A stretch of 64,000 nucleotides of DNA from Diplosphaera chodatii (GCA_032358165.1 JAALGY010000023.1:3100001-3164000); one strand, 5' to 3'; positions 1 to 13,220 are shown, numbered from the stretch's first letter. A program made the numbers and translations. The notes: generated by a model not told the origin, from the letters alone.

Positions 1-659
1 TGCCCGCATGCCACATCTGTGAACCCAACGTGTGTCTCAAACGACTCTTGACACTGTTTAACGTAGGCTGCTGGCGAGGATGCGCAGGCGGCAGCAGCAA
101 CAGGTGATCTACCTGCTCTACTGCACGCCATCACTGCACTCAGTGCAGCGGTGCCCACCCTGCAGCTGCAGTGAAACAGCAGCCATGAACCTTCAGCTGC
201 TTCTTGGTGCACTCAGACTCTACTCCAGCGCGAGCATACGGCAGCCTACGGTGCCGCTTGAGCTGCACATGCTGACTTGTGATGACCTGTGGCAGTACCA
301 CGATCGCAGGGTCCCCGCAGCGACTCGTGCAGCTGGCACACAGCTTGCGCTCAGGAGGGCGGCGCCAGCCTCTTTCTGTCGGCTCGCTGCCTGTTCCAGC
401 CGGCAGCGGCGATGCTCATGTGGCAGATGACAGTGCCTTTACCGCCGGGCGCCATCTGGCTGCAGCCCCCCCGCGCATCACATACACCCCTGCATGGCAG
501 CTCTACAAGGTCTGCAGCTCAACACTCGCACGGCGGTCTCACCATGATGACCAGTGATGAATGCGGTCTTGCAATCTGTACAAACTCTGGGCTTGAGTGC
601 ACATCATTGACATGGCACCCAATGCGTCTGGACGCACAGCAGCCAGACAGGACTGCTGA

Positions 660-3600
660 TCTGCCATCCGCAGCCGAAGGCGGCTACCAGCATCTACTGT
701 ATCGCCAGGGCCAACGCGCTGGCCGGCAAGGAGGCGCAGCAGATGGCGAGCGTCGCGGTGCCGGCAGCCACGAACAGCGCCGCGACTGGCACCTGGGCCG
801 CGCTGGCAAAGGGGGCCGCCCTGTCCGTGGCAGGGCCCGCCGCCAGCCGCGTCTGCCCCACGGCAGCAGCCATAAAGGTGCACAGCATAGTGTCACAGGC
901 TTGGCTGTGGGTGTGACCGGCGGTGGCACAAATCATGCAAATGCCAGAGCATCTAAGGTGACGCGCGGTACGTCACAGCGGCAATGTGAACCTCGCCCGT
1001 TCACGAGGTTCATCGTTGGTTTGCAAGGCCCGCAATCCCATTGTCTGGTCAACGAATGCAGGCCACTGCAGCGTCCGCTGGCGGCAAGGTGGGCGCCGTG
1101 TGCTGCGCCGCCAGGGCCGCCTGCGAGTACAAGGCCATGGACGTGTACTTCATGCAGACAGGTACACCAGCACGACTTCGCTTGCTTCAGCAATTTTATT
1201 GTGGCGCTGCAGTGCGAATCCATCAACAGCACGGGCAGCCATGACTCCAAGCATTCAGGCAGCCGTGTCTCCAGCCCGGAGCTTTGTCAAGCCAGCTCAA
1301 CCTGCTGCGCCCTGGCAGCACAGATGACACGGAGCTTGGTGTCTCTGCTGCAGCCCTGACGATCAGCGCGCCGCCAGACTCGTGCACCCTGGCCGTGTCG
1401 GCCGCCGCAAACGCAGTGCGTGTGAACGTGTACAACGCCAAGTACAAAGGCACAGCCGTGGGCAGCTTCGTGAACAGGGCCGGCAGCGTGGACCTGCGCA
1501 AGTACGTGGTCAGGGGTGCCAACCGGGTGGTGCTGACGCTGCTGAACAATAGGTGCGGCTGTCTCAAACAGCAGCTTCGTGCTGATTTGAGCAATATGGC
1601 AATGATCGGACCGTGCCTCCCCCACCAATAGAAGTCATTTTCAATCAGTTTTCAGTCTGAGCACTGTGAGGGTTATAGAATCTGCAGCGCTTGATGCTGC
1701 CATCAGCAGCATGCACAAAGCAGACCCTGTGTGACGTGTCATGGCCCAATGTCGCCATAGTTACGGGAGAGTTCTGCGGGTCAACAGGTGCAAGAACGGC
1801 AGGGCAGCAGACCGGGCACGCGCGGCCGCGAAGCTGTCCTGCTCGGCGCTCGCGCCCAAGCCGCCGCCGCCGCCGCCGGCGAAGAAGCCCCCCCCGCCGC
1901 CGGTCAAGAAACCGCCGCCGCCGCCGGTCAAGAAGCCGCCGCCGCCACCCGCTAAGAGCCCGCCGCCCCCGCCGGTCCAGAGCCCGCCGCCACCGCCGGT
2001 CCAGAGCCCGCCGCCACCGCCGGTCCAGAGCCCGCCGCCGCCGCCGGTCCAGAGTCCGCCGCCGCCGCCGCCGCCGCCGCTGCCCCCGCCTCCACCTCCA
2101 CAGGTGCTGAGCAGTTCACCTGCAGCATCTTCTAGATGATGTGTAGGCTGACGGTGCTAACCTGCTTCAACGCGTGCCATAGCAACTGCAAACCCCAGCA
2201 TCACGGATGCACATGCTCCATCTTCAAGATGCACGTGCTCCAACGACACGTTGGGGCCGGTGGCCTGACGACATGCCGGATGTGACGACTTCAGGCGTCG
2301 CCGCCGCCGCCGCCAACGGGCGCAGTGGGCTCCTCGCCGGCCGCACCGCCGCCGCCGGCCGCCACCGAAATCCAGGCCATCAACGTGGCGGCGCACAACG
2401 AGGTGCGCGCCCTGCACCAGGCGACCGGCAACCTGACGTGGGACGCGGGGCTCGCCGACGCGTCCCAGAGCTGGGCCAGTGGGTGCGGACTCGCCTGTCG
2501 CTGCTGACTGGCTGCAAGGCTGGACCAGATCCCCGCGTGGAAGCAAGCTGCTGTGGTGTAGCTGCATCCCATTCCCCGCGTCACACGGTCACATCTGCTA
2601 CTGTCACTTGGGGAAGTGGCTCTTGCAACAATCATGCTGGAGCGCCGCGCTTAGGCTGATGTGCCCGTGCCGGTAGGTGTCATGGCATCGACCATAGCTT
2701 CACGCCAAACACGGGGGAGAACACCTACTTCTCGTTCGCCACGGCGCCAGAGGCGCTGGGCACGCCCGCCTTCAACTTCCAGGATGCGGTCGACTCCTGG
2801 TGAGCATTTGGTGGATGGCCAGAGCACCATGACGCCGGGTTTGACATGTGGCACTGAAAGGCTGTGGTGCATGCACGATATCGGAGGCAGCATGCAGGCA
2901 GCTGCCTACCAAGCAGATGTGCGTTGATAGAGAAGCCATGGGTGAAGAGAGTGCAGCATCCAGTCAACGTTTCGCACTGCCGGCGTGTTGAGGGGTGGTG
3001 GGGCATGCTGCCGCGCAGGTACAGCGAGATCGAGTTCTGGAACTTCACCTCAGGTGCTGTGGCGGCAGCAGCACCTGGTCTGCAAGCCCCTGCCACTGAT
3101 GTCCACGTGGGAGCCTGCTGCCGGCAGCTCAAGCTGCCAGGTTGCCTGAGGCTCGACTGTCACCTGCCTGCAGGGATGAACAAGGCGGGCTTAGAAACTG
3201 CGGATTCGGGGCACTTCACCCAGGTCATATGGACTACCACCACCAAGGTACAGTGTCCACAGGAAGCCTACTGACTGGACTGCACAACCGTCTGGGGGCT
3301 TCCGGAGGCAGCAACACATGCGTCAGCAATATCAGCAGGCGGTGATGCGAAGCTGCCCTCTGCAGGTGGGCTGCGGCAGCTCCTACTGCCCGGGGCCGGG
3401 CATGTTCGGCGGCACAGATTACCCTTACGGCTTCGTGGTCATCTGCCAGTACCTGACCTTTGTGAGACGCAACCACACGCATACGCATGCACCATATACC
3501 CTATTGAAACCCTCTTGGCAGCTGCGGTGCATGCAGAATTTCATGTGGCGGCAAGGCTGTTGCACCCTGCATTGCCATCTGTGTTGAGCATGGTGGAAGC

Positions 3601-3725
3601 ACATGAACTGGCTGGATGGTGTTGGCTGTGTGCCCACCAGTAGCGTGCCTGTGCTGCGTCTGCAGGGCAATGTCAACGGGCCGGACAACTACATCGTGCA
3701 CGTGAAGAATCTGAAGGTCAAGTAA
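660..3725 (+). CDS. Secreted CAP/PR-1 (SCP) domain protein with proline-rich stalk, multi-exon
   Basis: The C-terminal half is a CAP (PR-1/SCP) domain spread over exons near 2325-2488, 2690-2801, 3019-3054, 3174-3249, 3366-3470 and 3664-3725. Visible family motifs are AHNEVRALHQ, LTWDAGLADASQSWAS, GENTYFSF, GHFTQVIW and YGFVVICQY. Before it lies a PPPPPVKK/PPPPPVQS stalk (1855-2100), typical of algal wall or matrix glycoproteins. Further upstream are Cys- and Ala-rich exons, roughly 693-880, 1085-1171 and 1360-1551, the last ending VVLTLLNN. That exon joins the proline exon in frame, but the N-terminal region matches no family I recognise. CAP proteins are extracellular and in plants are linked to defence and sterol binding. 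The stop TAA is at 3723-3725. The true start and signal peptide were not found and may lie before 660 or outside the window. Confidence is high for the CAP domain and low for the 5' exons. Confidence 0.75.
1855..2100 (+). repeat. Proline-codon tandem repeat (PPPPPV(K/Q)(K/S) units)
   Basis: A CCGCCGCCGCCGGTC-type array encodes about ten PPPPP blocks. They are separated first by AKK/VKK and then by VQS. This gives a hydroxyproline-rich-glycoprotein-like stalk between the N-terminal region and the CAP domain. The switch from a basic (KK) to a neutral (QS) spacer divides the array into two halves. Confidence 0.85.
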
Positions 3726-4496
3726 GGCCGCCTTGCTCGGATGGTACGTGGAGAGGCCTCGACAGCAGTCGATGCTGCACCTTCTACTTCCATCGTCCAC
3801 CAATGGACATTGGTTCTGAGCGAACTCTTGACCAAGTGATTTCAAATAGCAGCTCTTTTCTCTTCAGTTCATTCTGCTCTAAGCCACGCTCCTGAGGCAA
3901 CGGCATGACATGACGGCAAACAGTTTACCTTTCTGCAGTGCAAAGGAGTATTGTGTGCCTGCTGCAAATACCTGCTACAGTAACCGCGACTGACGACATT
4001 GGCATTGAAGTGAGGTAGTGAGCGTCGAAGTAAATCGTAGGAAATTCGACGTATGTGGACTGCTGCAGCAGGATTTCCTTTTGGAAACCCTGCTGGTAGA
4101 TGTAGTACCTAGTTGGTAGATAGCGAGGTATAGCGAGGTTATGCTCGGGTGTTACATTGATTGTATCACTAGTGCACGAGATGGTGTAAGCAAGAGCCGA
4201 TCAATGTAAGCAACTCGCAAGGCAACAGCCACACATGCAACTGGCATTCAGTGGTATCCAACCGCAATCATATAGTCAAGTCAGAAGCTAAGTCCACAGC
4301 AGATGCACGGTTATCACAACAGTACATAAGCTCCAAAAAGGTGCAGACGGTTGCCTGCCTGAGTACATCATCCACATGAATATCAGACGCTATATTGTTC
4401 AGCTTTAGAGCTGCAGCAAGTGCAACTCCCCATGGCATCACGGACCACGCCTGCGATCATGTCCACGCATGACCGAAAGCAAGCTCATCCCTTGTT
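3726..4496. other. Convergent intergenic region
   Basis: This is 3' flanking DNA between two convergent genes. It is less GC-rich than the exons and has no plausible ORF. TGTAA, the usual chlorophyte polyadenylation signal, occurs at about 4186 and 4206 on the + strand and could end the CAP transcript. A small imperfect direct repeat (GATAGCGAGGTATAGCGAGG) lies near 4120. Confidence 0.5.
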
Positions 4497-7400
4497 TCAC
4501 CCCCTGGCGCGGCCGGGCACCCTGTAGTCGTCCTCGGGCGGTGGCGATGCCGCCAGAGCGCGGTTGGCGCCCAGCCGCCGCCGCCGCTTAGGGTTTTGCT
4601 TCGCCTGCTCGGCAGCCGCGGCGGCCTGCTGCCGCTCCTGCAGGGGCTGCGGCTGCTGCTGCTGCTGCGACTGGGGATGGGATAGCTGCCGTTGCGCAGC
4701 GTCAGCCTGCGTGGGGCCTGTCTGTGACGGCTGCCCTGTCTGCCCGTCACCTGCTGCCGCTCCAGTGCCACTGGCCACAACCCCGCCCTCCGAGGGCAAC
4801 GTGTCGCTGGTGTCGCTGCCCTGCATGGCTCCCCTGCCGGCAGGCTGGTCGGCTTCGAGGGCAGTGCCGCCGTTGGCGCTGCCCTCGCGAGGGGGCATCC
4901 CGCTGCGGCGGGTGCGCTGCTTGCCGCCCTGCTGACCGCCAGCCCGGCTGTCCGCTGAAATAAGTCGCCGCCCCTCCTGTATCAGGTCCACCTGCTGCCT
5001 GCAGGGCATGCAAAGCGGAGGTTCTACGCTGATCCAGTGTATGGATCAGGGTTGACATGCAGTTCGGAAGCAGCGGTCAGAGGCACCCAGCCCCGCGCCC
5101 TGGCATAAGAAGTCGTAAATTGCGGAGAAAGTCTTGCAGACGGTGTGCATCAAGACAAGCAGGTAACCATCACTGTCCAAGTGCGAGTACAAGCATGGAA
5201 GGAACGCACGCGATCTTGGCGCGCGCAGTGACAGCCGCTCGCCGCTTCGGCCGCCCGCCCGCCTCTGCTGCATCCGCTGCTGTAGAATCAGCATGTGCTG
5301 CTGCCGGCTCCTCACCCCCTGCTGCTGCCGATGGCAGTGCTGTTGTCCGCTGTTGCCGGGAAGCTGCGGCTGCGGATGCTGTCTGCTCAGTTGAGGGCGG
5401 GTGCAGCTGTGCAGTTTGCAGGGGTGTGGATGCTGGTGGTTTGCTGTTCACGCCGCCGCTGCTGCTGTCACCGTCGTCATGGTCATCGAGTGCATGGCTG
5501 CGGGGCGTCAACGATCCACCCTGTGGCAAGGTTCAGCGGCGGCATTGCAGCTCATTGCAGCATCCAGATCCAGTGCAGTTATGACAGTGCAGAGTCGTGA
5601 CGCTGCAGGAGGACATTGCATGGTAAACCACTTATGATACAGGTGTCCATTTGACCTGTGCAAGCGCCATGCAGGCAGTGTCATGGACCGCAACACTCAC
5701 AGTGGGCGGTGGCCGATCAGGGGCGAGCTCTGCATGGGTTGCATCGCTGGCCTCGCTGGCACCAGCCTGCCGCCCCTCCGCTTCCTGCTGCCGTTTGGCA
5801 TCCCGCTGCCGCCAGGTCGCGCTGGGGATCGGCGACATGTGCACCATGTTCATCCCGAGCTGGCGCGGCGACGCCTGCTCCGATGTCGTGGGCATGTCCA
5901 GCCCCGAGGGGTGCCGCACGAGACCCAGGGTGCTGCTGGCGCCGCCGCTGCCGCGGTCATCTGCAGCAGGCGCTGCTGCGACGCCGGCAAAGCGGTCGTC
6001 GAGTGACTATGGCACAAGCACACTTGCTCAAAACACAGCTGCATGTTGAAGGATGCAGTGGAAGCATGAGATTTACCAGTGCTTGAATGCGCAGCATGAT
6101 TTTCCAGCTGCCGCACACGCTGACAACAGCTGCTGCGCTGACAACAGCTGGCGCAGCAGGAGATGCGTCCATGACACAGTGTACGGCTAGCTTCTGGCTC
6201 GCACCTGTACCAGCTGCTGGTGGTGCTGCTCGGCACGCGCGTCAGGCGGCACGCTTGCCGGCGCGACACCGGCGTCAGCTGGCGGCTGCGGCGCCTCGGC
6301 CGCCTGCTGCAGGGCCGCCGCCGCCAAGGGCTCTGACAGCATCGCTACCGCCTCCTGAGGCGGCAGCGGCGGCTGCGCTGCGCCCCTGCCGACCGACACA
6401 GCAGCACCTCATGCACTCAACAAGCGCCGTCGGGCCCCCCTGCAGGCGTTACTATCAGCAGACTGCATAGTGTAAACTGGTCCGGAGCAACAGCATGACA
6501 CAAGGCGTTGCATTGTTGTAGACCATGTCCTGCAATGAAGGTGCTCCCGATGTCTTGCAGTTGCGCAGTGTGCCACGTGACTGCCACCCACCGGCTGCCG
6601 CCACTGGCGCGCCTGGAGCGGGGCGGGGCGCGCTCCAGGGGGGCCGCCAGCGCCTGCCGCCGCGCCGCCGAACCCTGCCACCGCTTGCTCATCGTCTCCA
6701 GCAGGTCGGTGTCTGGTGATGCAATGGAGGGCGGGCTTCATTCTCACCATCATAGTTGATGTGATGCGTTGGAAATGTGTCGAATGCTGCAAATAACGCG
6801 CTCATGCCGCTGACCAGCGGTTGCAGTCATGTGCCCTTTTGCATGTTGATGCAGGCTGCCAGGGCAGTAACCAGGCACCCTGATCGGGGAGCTGCAGCAG
6901 GCGGCTGGCGGTGCGGGGGGAGGCTGCTGCAGGGTGGGCCGATCGCTCCAGGGGGGCCCGTGGCGCCTCGTATGGCGAGAGCCCTGGGGCCATGAGGTCA
7001 TCCAGGAAGCCGCTGCGCCTGGGAGACGCTTCGCCAGGGGGTTCTGCGGCCCTGCACAGCAGAGAAACAACAGGTTTCAAGGGCCAGCTGCTGCTAGCTG
7101 AGCATCAGCCATGAGTCGAGCATCAGATAGCCTGGGTAGCGCATTTTTTCGTTTCTGAGCAGGAGGTGAAAACGACAGCAAGAATGGCAGGCAGACCGAC
7201 ACCAACCCTGTTGCTGGCTTGCTGACAGCATCCACGCCACGAGGGACCATTACCTGCGGCTGCTGCTGCTCCGGGGCAGCGGTTGCGGCATGGACGCCGC
7301 CTGCAGCAGGGCGATCCCAGCTGGGGCCCCGTCCGGTGGCGGCACCGGGCCGCTGCCCCGCCGCGGCAGCGCGTCCTGCACCAGCACCATATGCCTGTCG

Positions 7401-10400
7401 CCGCCCGCAGGCGCTCCGCTCGCAGCTCTCGATGGCACTTGTCGCTGTGCTGGCGGCGCAGTCTGCGGGACGGCCAGGCCGCCGGCAGCCTGTTGAGTGC
7501 AACGCAGCCAGTTCGCCATGTTGCAAACCCACATAGTGTATGTGGGCTGAGCAAGGCTATTGGGCGGGCATCCCTGCCCAACTCTACCGACTGGTGGCCA
7601 CGCTGCTCTTCGGTCATGCTGGGCACGGCAGGGTTGGTTGTCAGAGACTCTCACAAGGCTGGGAAGTACACTTTGTCACATAATCAGAACGATACGACCT
7701 GCTGAGCAACGCTTCTGATAACTGATTGCACAGAGAGATGTGCAATCGCACACAGGGCCCAGGCGTGAAGCTGCGCTGGAGTCTGCCGTGCAAAGTGACG
7801 GCACCTGCCGGTTTGCAGGTCGCCGCGGCGTTGGTGGCCGGCCCCACGCGCCTGAGAACCCCCGCTTCAGGGCAGACCACCCGCTGCCGCTGCCGCCGCC
7901 GCCGCTGCCCCCGCCCCGCAGCTGCTCCAGCAGCGCAGCTGCCTCCAGCTCCAGGACCTACGCAACCGGCGACATTGTCAATGACAGCATAGTCACAACA
8001 GCAGTATGACGCGCGGTGCGAAGCTGCATCAACATGTATGACAGATAAACTACTTCCGGGCGTGCCTCAACGCGCTCCCGCAGCTGTGCGGCCTCGACGT
8101 TTGCCGCCTCCTTGCGACTTCCTGCTTCCGCAGCCGCATCGCGGGCGGCGGACAGCGCCACCTCCAGCTGCAGCTGCTGATCCAGGGAGTCCTGGGCAGA
8201 GCAGGGAAGCAGGAAGGCTTTGCATACCCCCATCTGCATAGGGCATTACTGAACGCTAACAGTCAGCATCTCAACGTCTCCAACTCAACAGCAGTCACGC
8301 ATTCCTCCCAGGCTCTTCTATTCGCATCACATGACAACCCTTCAAAAGGTGACGTCAAAGCGGTTTCAGAATACTGCAGCCCTACTGACTGACCTCCAGC
8401 TGGCGCTGCGTCACGCGCAGCTCGCATCGTGCCTCGTCCAGCTCAGCGCGCAGCAGGGCGCGCTCCGCCGCCGCCTGCTGCAGGGCCGCCGCGAGCTCTG
8501 GCTCCCTGCATGACGCCAGGCACCTCTATGATTTGTGACGATGCCTTGCTGTCGTGCTTGCAGCCTGCTGCTGTGCATGCAAGCACCTGGCCCCTACTGC
8601 TATGCGCGGACTGACCGTAAAGAACTGCATCGGTTGAGATTGCAGACATGCAAAGCAGATACTTACAGCAGGGTTGGTATACCAGTTGGATACTTGTGTT
8701 AGGTAGCAGGTTCATGCATGACTTTATCAGCTGATGCAGGTGCGCCCACAGCGGATCGGGGCACTCACCTGCCGGACGCGAGCTGCGTGTCTCGTGTCAC
8801 GATCGCCAGCGCACCAGCTCCAGATGCGCCTAGGTCCCCCGGCGAGCTGCCGCTCCGGCTGGATGGCCTCAGGCCAGGGTCTAAGCTGCCGCTCTTGGGC
8901 CGCTTTGCTGGCGGCCCGCCTCGCACGTCCAGGGACGGCCGCTTCTCTGACGCGCCTGCGAACCCGGAACCCTGCGGCTGCACTGGCCCCCATGGCTGGC
9001 GTTGTGGTGAGCCTGGCGGCGGCGGAGGCAGCGACAGCGCCGGCACCCGCACACGCCGAAGCAGAGGCGCTTGCTGGTTCGTGCTACTGCCGCCGCTGCT
9101 GTCGTGGGCTGAGGGTGCCTCGGACTGTGATTGCCTTGGCGGCTGCTCGGGTCTCATCGCTGCCGGGGACTCAGGCTGCAAATGTGCACAAGAGTCCCGG
9201 CCGCCGGGCTGCGAGGTGCCGTTGTGGTTTGATGGCTCCAGAGCAGCAGCCGCGGAATGAGTGGATGTCTCGTGCGGCTGATGGTCAATCTGCTCCTGCT
9301 GCACGCCGCCTGGCTGCATTGTGTCACCAGTGCCTGCAGAGGCTGAAGCTTCTACAGGGGGCGCCACAGCTTCTGCGCCACCCACAGACGCAGCTGCCTG
9401 CGTCTCTAGCTCAGATGGGTGGTGACTATTACTGGCTGCGGCATGGTGTCCCGACGGCTGCGAAGTCTGACTGCGCTCATCATCTGAGCCGATGACGCCG
9501 GCCTGTTGCCGCGGCCCTGGCGGCGCCTCCAGCGCCAGCACCGCTACAGGGCCGCCGTCCGCCTCAGTGCCAGGCGAGGCCGGCGGGTCATCGCCGGAGT
9601 GCGCCTGCTGCAGGGGGGCCGGGCGGTGGGGGCGAGGCGAGGGGGTGTTGGCGCGGATGGCGGCCTCCACCGCCGCCGCCACCGCCTCGCCCGCCGCCGC
9701 CGCACGCTGTGTGCATGAATGACTGCATGTCAGGCAGGTTCTGGAGCAGCAAGACTGGCACGCGCTGGTTCAGCAGGATGCGGAAGACACAGGTAGCAAA
9801 AGCGCAGCAGCAGCAGCAGCGGAGTGTCCACGGTGGGAGTGCACGGGGGTTCTGGCTGCCAGAGGGTCGACGTACAGTTTTCTACATGTAAAGTAGAACT
9901 CTTGCCTGGATGGCAGGTAGGAAGCTGCGCTCGCCGAACGACTGTCGCGGCGGCGGCAGGGGCGGGCTCGTTGGGACTGACGCCGAAGCAGCGGTGCTGG
10001 TCATGCTGCCTGCCTGCTGTGTGTCAGCCAACGCAGCTGACGGCGCTGATGTTGCGCAGGGTTCTGCAGCCGGCGTTACAGCTGAATCTGGTGCTAGACA
10101 CCCAGCGTCCTCGTCAGTATCCTGCTGCTCCTGCTGCTGCTGCGCTGCATCAGTTTCGTCATGCACCTGCTGCTGCACTGGCTGCTCTCCTCCTTCCTGC
10201 TGCTGCTTCGCACCCTTCTCTGCATCCTGCTGCTGCGCTGGCTCGTCTTCTCCCAAGCGCCGCTGTGCTGCGTCCTTCTCGGCTTCCTGCTGCGTTGCCT
10301 TGGCAGTGCGCAGCGCCCCCACTAGGCCCCGCAGCCGCTGCACCTGCACCCAGCATCGAACCAGGCATCATTTCACCACACTGCATGTCAAAGTACCCTG

Positions 10401-13220
10401 CCTCCATCGTCCCAGGGTCAGGTTTGCTTCGCTTCACACCTGCAGCCAGCAGCCCTGGCCCACCTGTCGTGTGCATAGCAACCATCATCTTCATCAGACA
10501 CCAGGCGGCTGTGCTGCACAGATCTGTCTGCGCATTGGCACTCATGGGCGTGTGAAGCTGCCGTCGGCAGATCGCAAACTGCACCGCAGGCTCCCACGAG
10601 CGCCCGTGCATCCCCAGATGCTAGATCTCTGAAGGCCAATTTGGCACCAATAGCATTCTACTGGACACGGCATTCCAACTTGGGGAGTCATGGTGCAACC
10701 AGGGACTGAACAACCTTTGGATAAACCCACCTTCGACAGCATCCTTTTGGGCTCGTCTTGCGCTTCCATCGCATCCGCTTCCACTGCCGCCTGGGCGGCC
10801 CGGAGCTCCGCCAATTGGCCGGCGGGCGCGTGCTGTGCGCCGTTGTCGCTGGCGACGGGCTCGGTCGGCTTGACAGCTTCGGCCGAGGGCGCCGCGGCCC
10901 CGCCCTCAGCTGCCTCTGCTGCTGGCGCTGCAACGTCGCTGACACCACGCTGGCCGCCCGAGGCTGCTGCCACTGGGTTGGCTGTTTCCGATGCCGGCGG
11001 TCCGGCTGCTCCTGCTGGACTCTCAGCCGCTGGTGCATCGTGTCTGGGCTGCTCATCGGCTGCCAGCGGAGCAGCTGATTCCGATGCCGGCGGTCCGGCT
11101 GTTTTTGCTGCTGGACGCTCAGCCGCTGGTGCATCGAGTCCGGGCTGCTCATCGGCTGCCAGCGGAGCAGCTGATCCCGACGCTGGCGGTCTGGCTGCTC
11201 CTGCTGCTGGACGCTCAGCCGCTGGTGCATCGTGTCTGGGCTGCTCATCGGCTGCCAGCGGAGCAGCTGATTCCGATGCCGGCGGCCCGGCTGCTTTTGC
11301 TGCTGGACGCTCGGCCGCTGGTGCATCGTGCCTGGGCTGCTCACTGGCTGCCAGCGGACCAGCTGATTCTGATGCCGGCGGCCCGGCTGTTTTTGCTGCT
11401 GGACGCTCAGCCGCTGGTGCATCGTGCCTTGGCTGCTCAACGGCTGCCAGCGGAGCAGCTGATTCCGATGCCTGCGGCCCGGCTGCTCCTGCTGCTGGAC
11501 GCTCAGCTGCTGGTGCATCGAGTCTGGGCTGCTCATCCGCTGCCGCTGGCGCAGCTGGCTGCAGTGCCGGCGCCGCGTCCGGGGCTGCTTCTTCAACTGC
11601 AGCTGCTGGTGCACTCAGCTCGGACTGCTCCACTGGCTGGTCGGTCTGCTCAGGCTGCTGCGGCACTGCAGCACTGGCCAGGGCGGCCAGCTTCGGCGGC
11701 CCCAGCTGCATATCATTGCCCGATGCGGCCGGCGTGCTGCCGCCTGCGCTGCCTGCGGCTGCCTGCTGCGGCGTGTCCTGCGGAGCAGGAGCCCCGCCCC
11801 CAGCTGGCTGCTGCCCTGCCGCGGGTGCCCCTTTGGCTGCAGACGGCTCAGCGCGGGCCTCGTCGCCCTCCTCATACTGGACAGGGTCCCTGCCGTCGGC
11901 AGGCTGAGGGGCGCAGTCCGCCCTGTGGAGCCGTGCCTCGTGCGCTGCCTGCTGTGATCGCTCGGCGGCCTCCTGTGCCAGCTGGCGCAGCTCCGCGACC
12001 GAGCGTCTGCCCTTCGACGGCGACCGCGGCAGGCACAGCGACTCCGCGCGGGCGATGCCCGCCGCCTTGGCGCCCGCAGGCGGCGGGGGGTCAGGCGGCT
12101 GCGGGGGTTCAGCCGGCGGCGAGGTAGCATCGCTGTCTGCTACATCTGTGGAGGAGGCCTCGGAGCCGCTGGGCAGCTCTGTCGTGGTTGGCAGGCCTTC
12201 TGGCATTGGCACCGGCCGTGGTTCAGTCGGCGGCAGGGAGGCACTGGGCAGTGGGGAGTGCTGCTGCCGCTGGCCGCTGGCACCGCTACGGGGCAGACGC
12301 ACGCGCGGCCTGCGGCCCGCGCTGCCCGCCCGGCCCGAGGCGCTGCTCCCAGGGCTCTGCAGTTTGCATGTGACGACGCAGTGCATCATTTGCATGTTCA
12401 CCCTGTTACAATTGACAGTCACTCAAGCTGCACACCTACGACCGGCGACTGCAAAATGGGTGCTGTCCATAGGGCAGCTGGGATCTAAGGTGTAAGGGAT
12501 AGTATGACCGAAGTCTCCCACCATGACAGGGCGCAGGAGCGAGCGCCAGGCTGCAGGGTTCAGCGCCGGCATGGGCGGCGATGCGGGGGGCTTGACCGCG
12601 GTTTGCCTGCCTTCGAAGGATATGCGTGCTGCCATTGCTGGTGCTGCTGCGAAGCTGCCGAGCACTGGTGCCTGATCCGCTCTGATATGCGGCGACGGTG
12701 GCGGCAAGCCCGGCTGCGACCGCTGCCGCTTGCTGCCTGAGGGCCGCTCAGGTTTGCATGCTGCAGCAGGAGGCGGCAGCTGCCCAGCTGCTGACGCGCC
12801 GGCACCGCCACTTCGCGGGCTGCTGCCGCCACATGTGCGAGCACTGTCATGACCGTCAAACACCAGCGGGACCGAACTTTCGTTGGCTGCCAACCAGGCT
12901 TTCGAGGAGCTCAGAGGCGATGGTGCAGCGCGGTAACCAAGGAAGCCCTGTGGCGAGAAATGCCGGGTGGGCGTCCCCACAGATGCCGCACGGGGTGTCA
13001 GGCACGGGGCCTGGGACTCCAGCTGGGGACTGGGGAGCCCGCCGAGGGGATGATCCGCGGCAGGCCTGCCGCGGTGGGCTGCCAGGAAGTCGCTGAGGCT
13101 CAGGATCCCGGGGCTACCGCTGCCTGCAGTCCGATGCTCGGCATGCTCCGCCTGCGATGCAGAGAAGGCAGTCAGCGGCTCAGCATGGCACCATGCTAGC
13201 ATCTCGATCAACGCCATCAC
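4497..13220 (-). CDS. Large low-complexity coiled-coil protein, probably nuclear; function unknown
   Basis: Read from 13220 downwards. The first exon begins MMALIEMLAWCH and contains ILSLSDFLAAHRG. It can splice in phase 0 after LLRPVM into a 1.6-kb exon (about 12367-10725) rich in Ala/Pro/Glu, which carries a 32-residue tandem repeat. Later exons include VFRILLNQRVPVLLLQNLPD near 9790, Gln/Glu-rich coiled coil at 10320-10140 and 8520-8060, and further Ser/Pro/Ala-rich pieces. The last exon (about 5000-4497) holds a poly-Gln stretch and the basic cluster NPKRRRRLG before the stop, a likely nuclear localisation signal. I recognise no catalytic domain. That all these exons form one gene is inferred from strand, composition and lack of intervening starts or stops. 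Two or more genes remain possible, and many small exons in 5-8 kb are uncertain. Confidence 0.5.
10985..11560 (-). repeat. 96-bp in-frame tandem repeat (32-residue unit), about six copies
   Basis: The landmark GCTGGTGCATCG ends at 11040, 11136, 11232, 11328, 11424 and 11520, an exact 96-base spacing. On the minus strand each copy encodes a unit of the form DEQPRHDAPAAERPAAK followed by TAGPPASESAAPLAA. Copies differ at a few positions (KT/KA/GA, PP/PQ, RH/RL/GL), and the C-terminal-most copy is one codon short. The pattern indicates recent expansion in the exon of the low-complexity protein. Confidence 0.92.

Noticed and set aside
1691..2110. An Arg/Ser-rich frame over the proline repeat that resembles a protamine or SR protein
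   Set aside because: It is the +1 shift of the CCG repeat. The proline frame joins neighbouring exons in phase and fits a secreted CAP protein.
10991..12127. Long plus-strand open frames over the 96-bp repeat array
   Set aside because: A 96-base repeat stays open in several frames at once. Only the minus-strand frame continues into charged, coiled-coil-like sequence and fits neighbouring exons.
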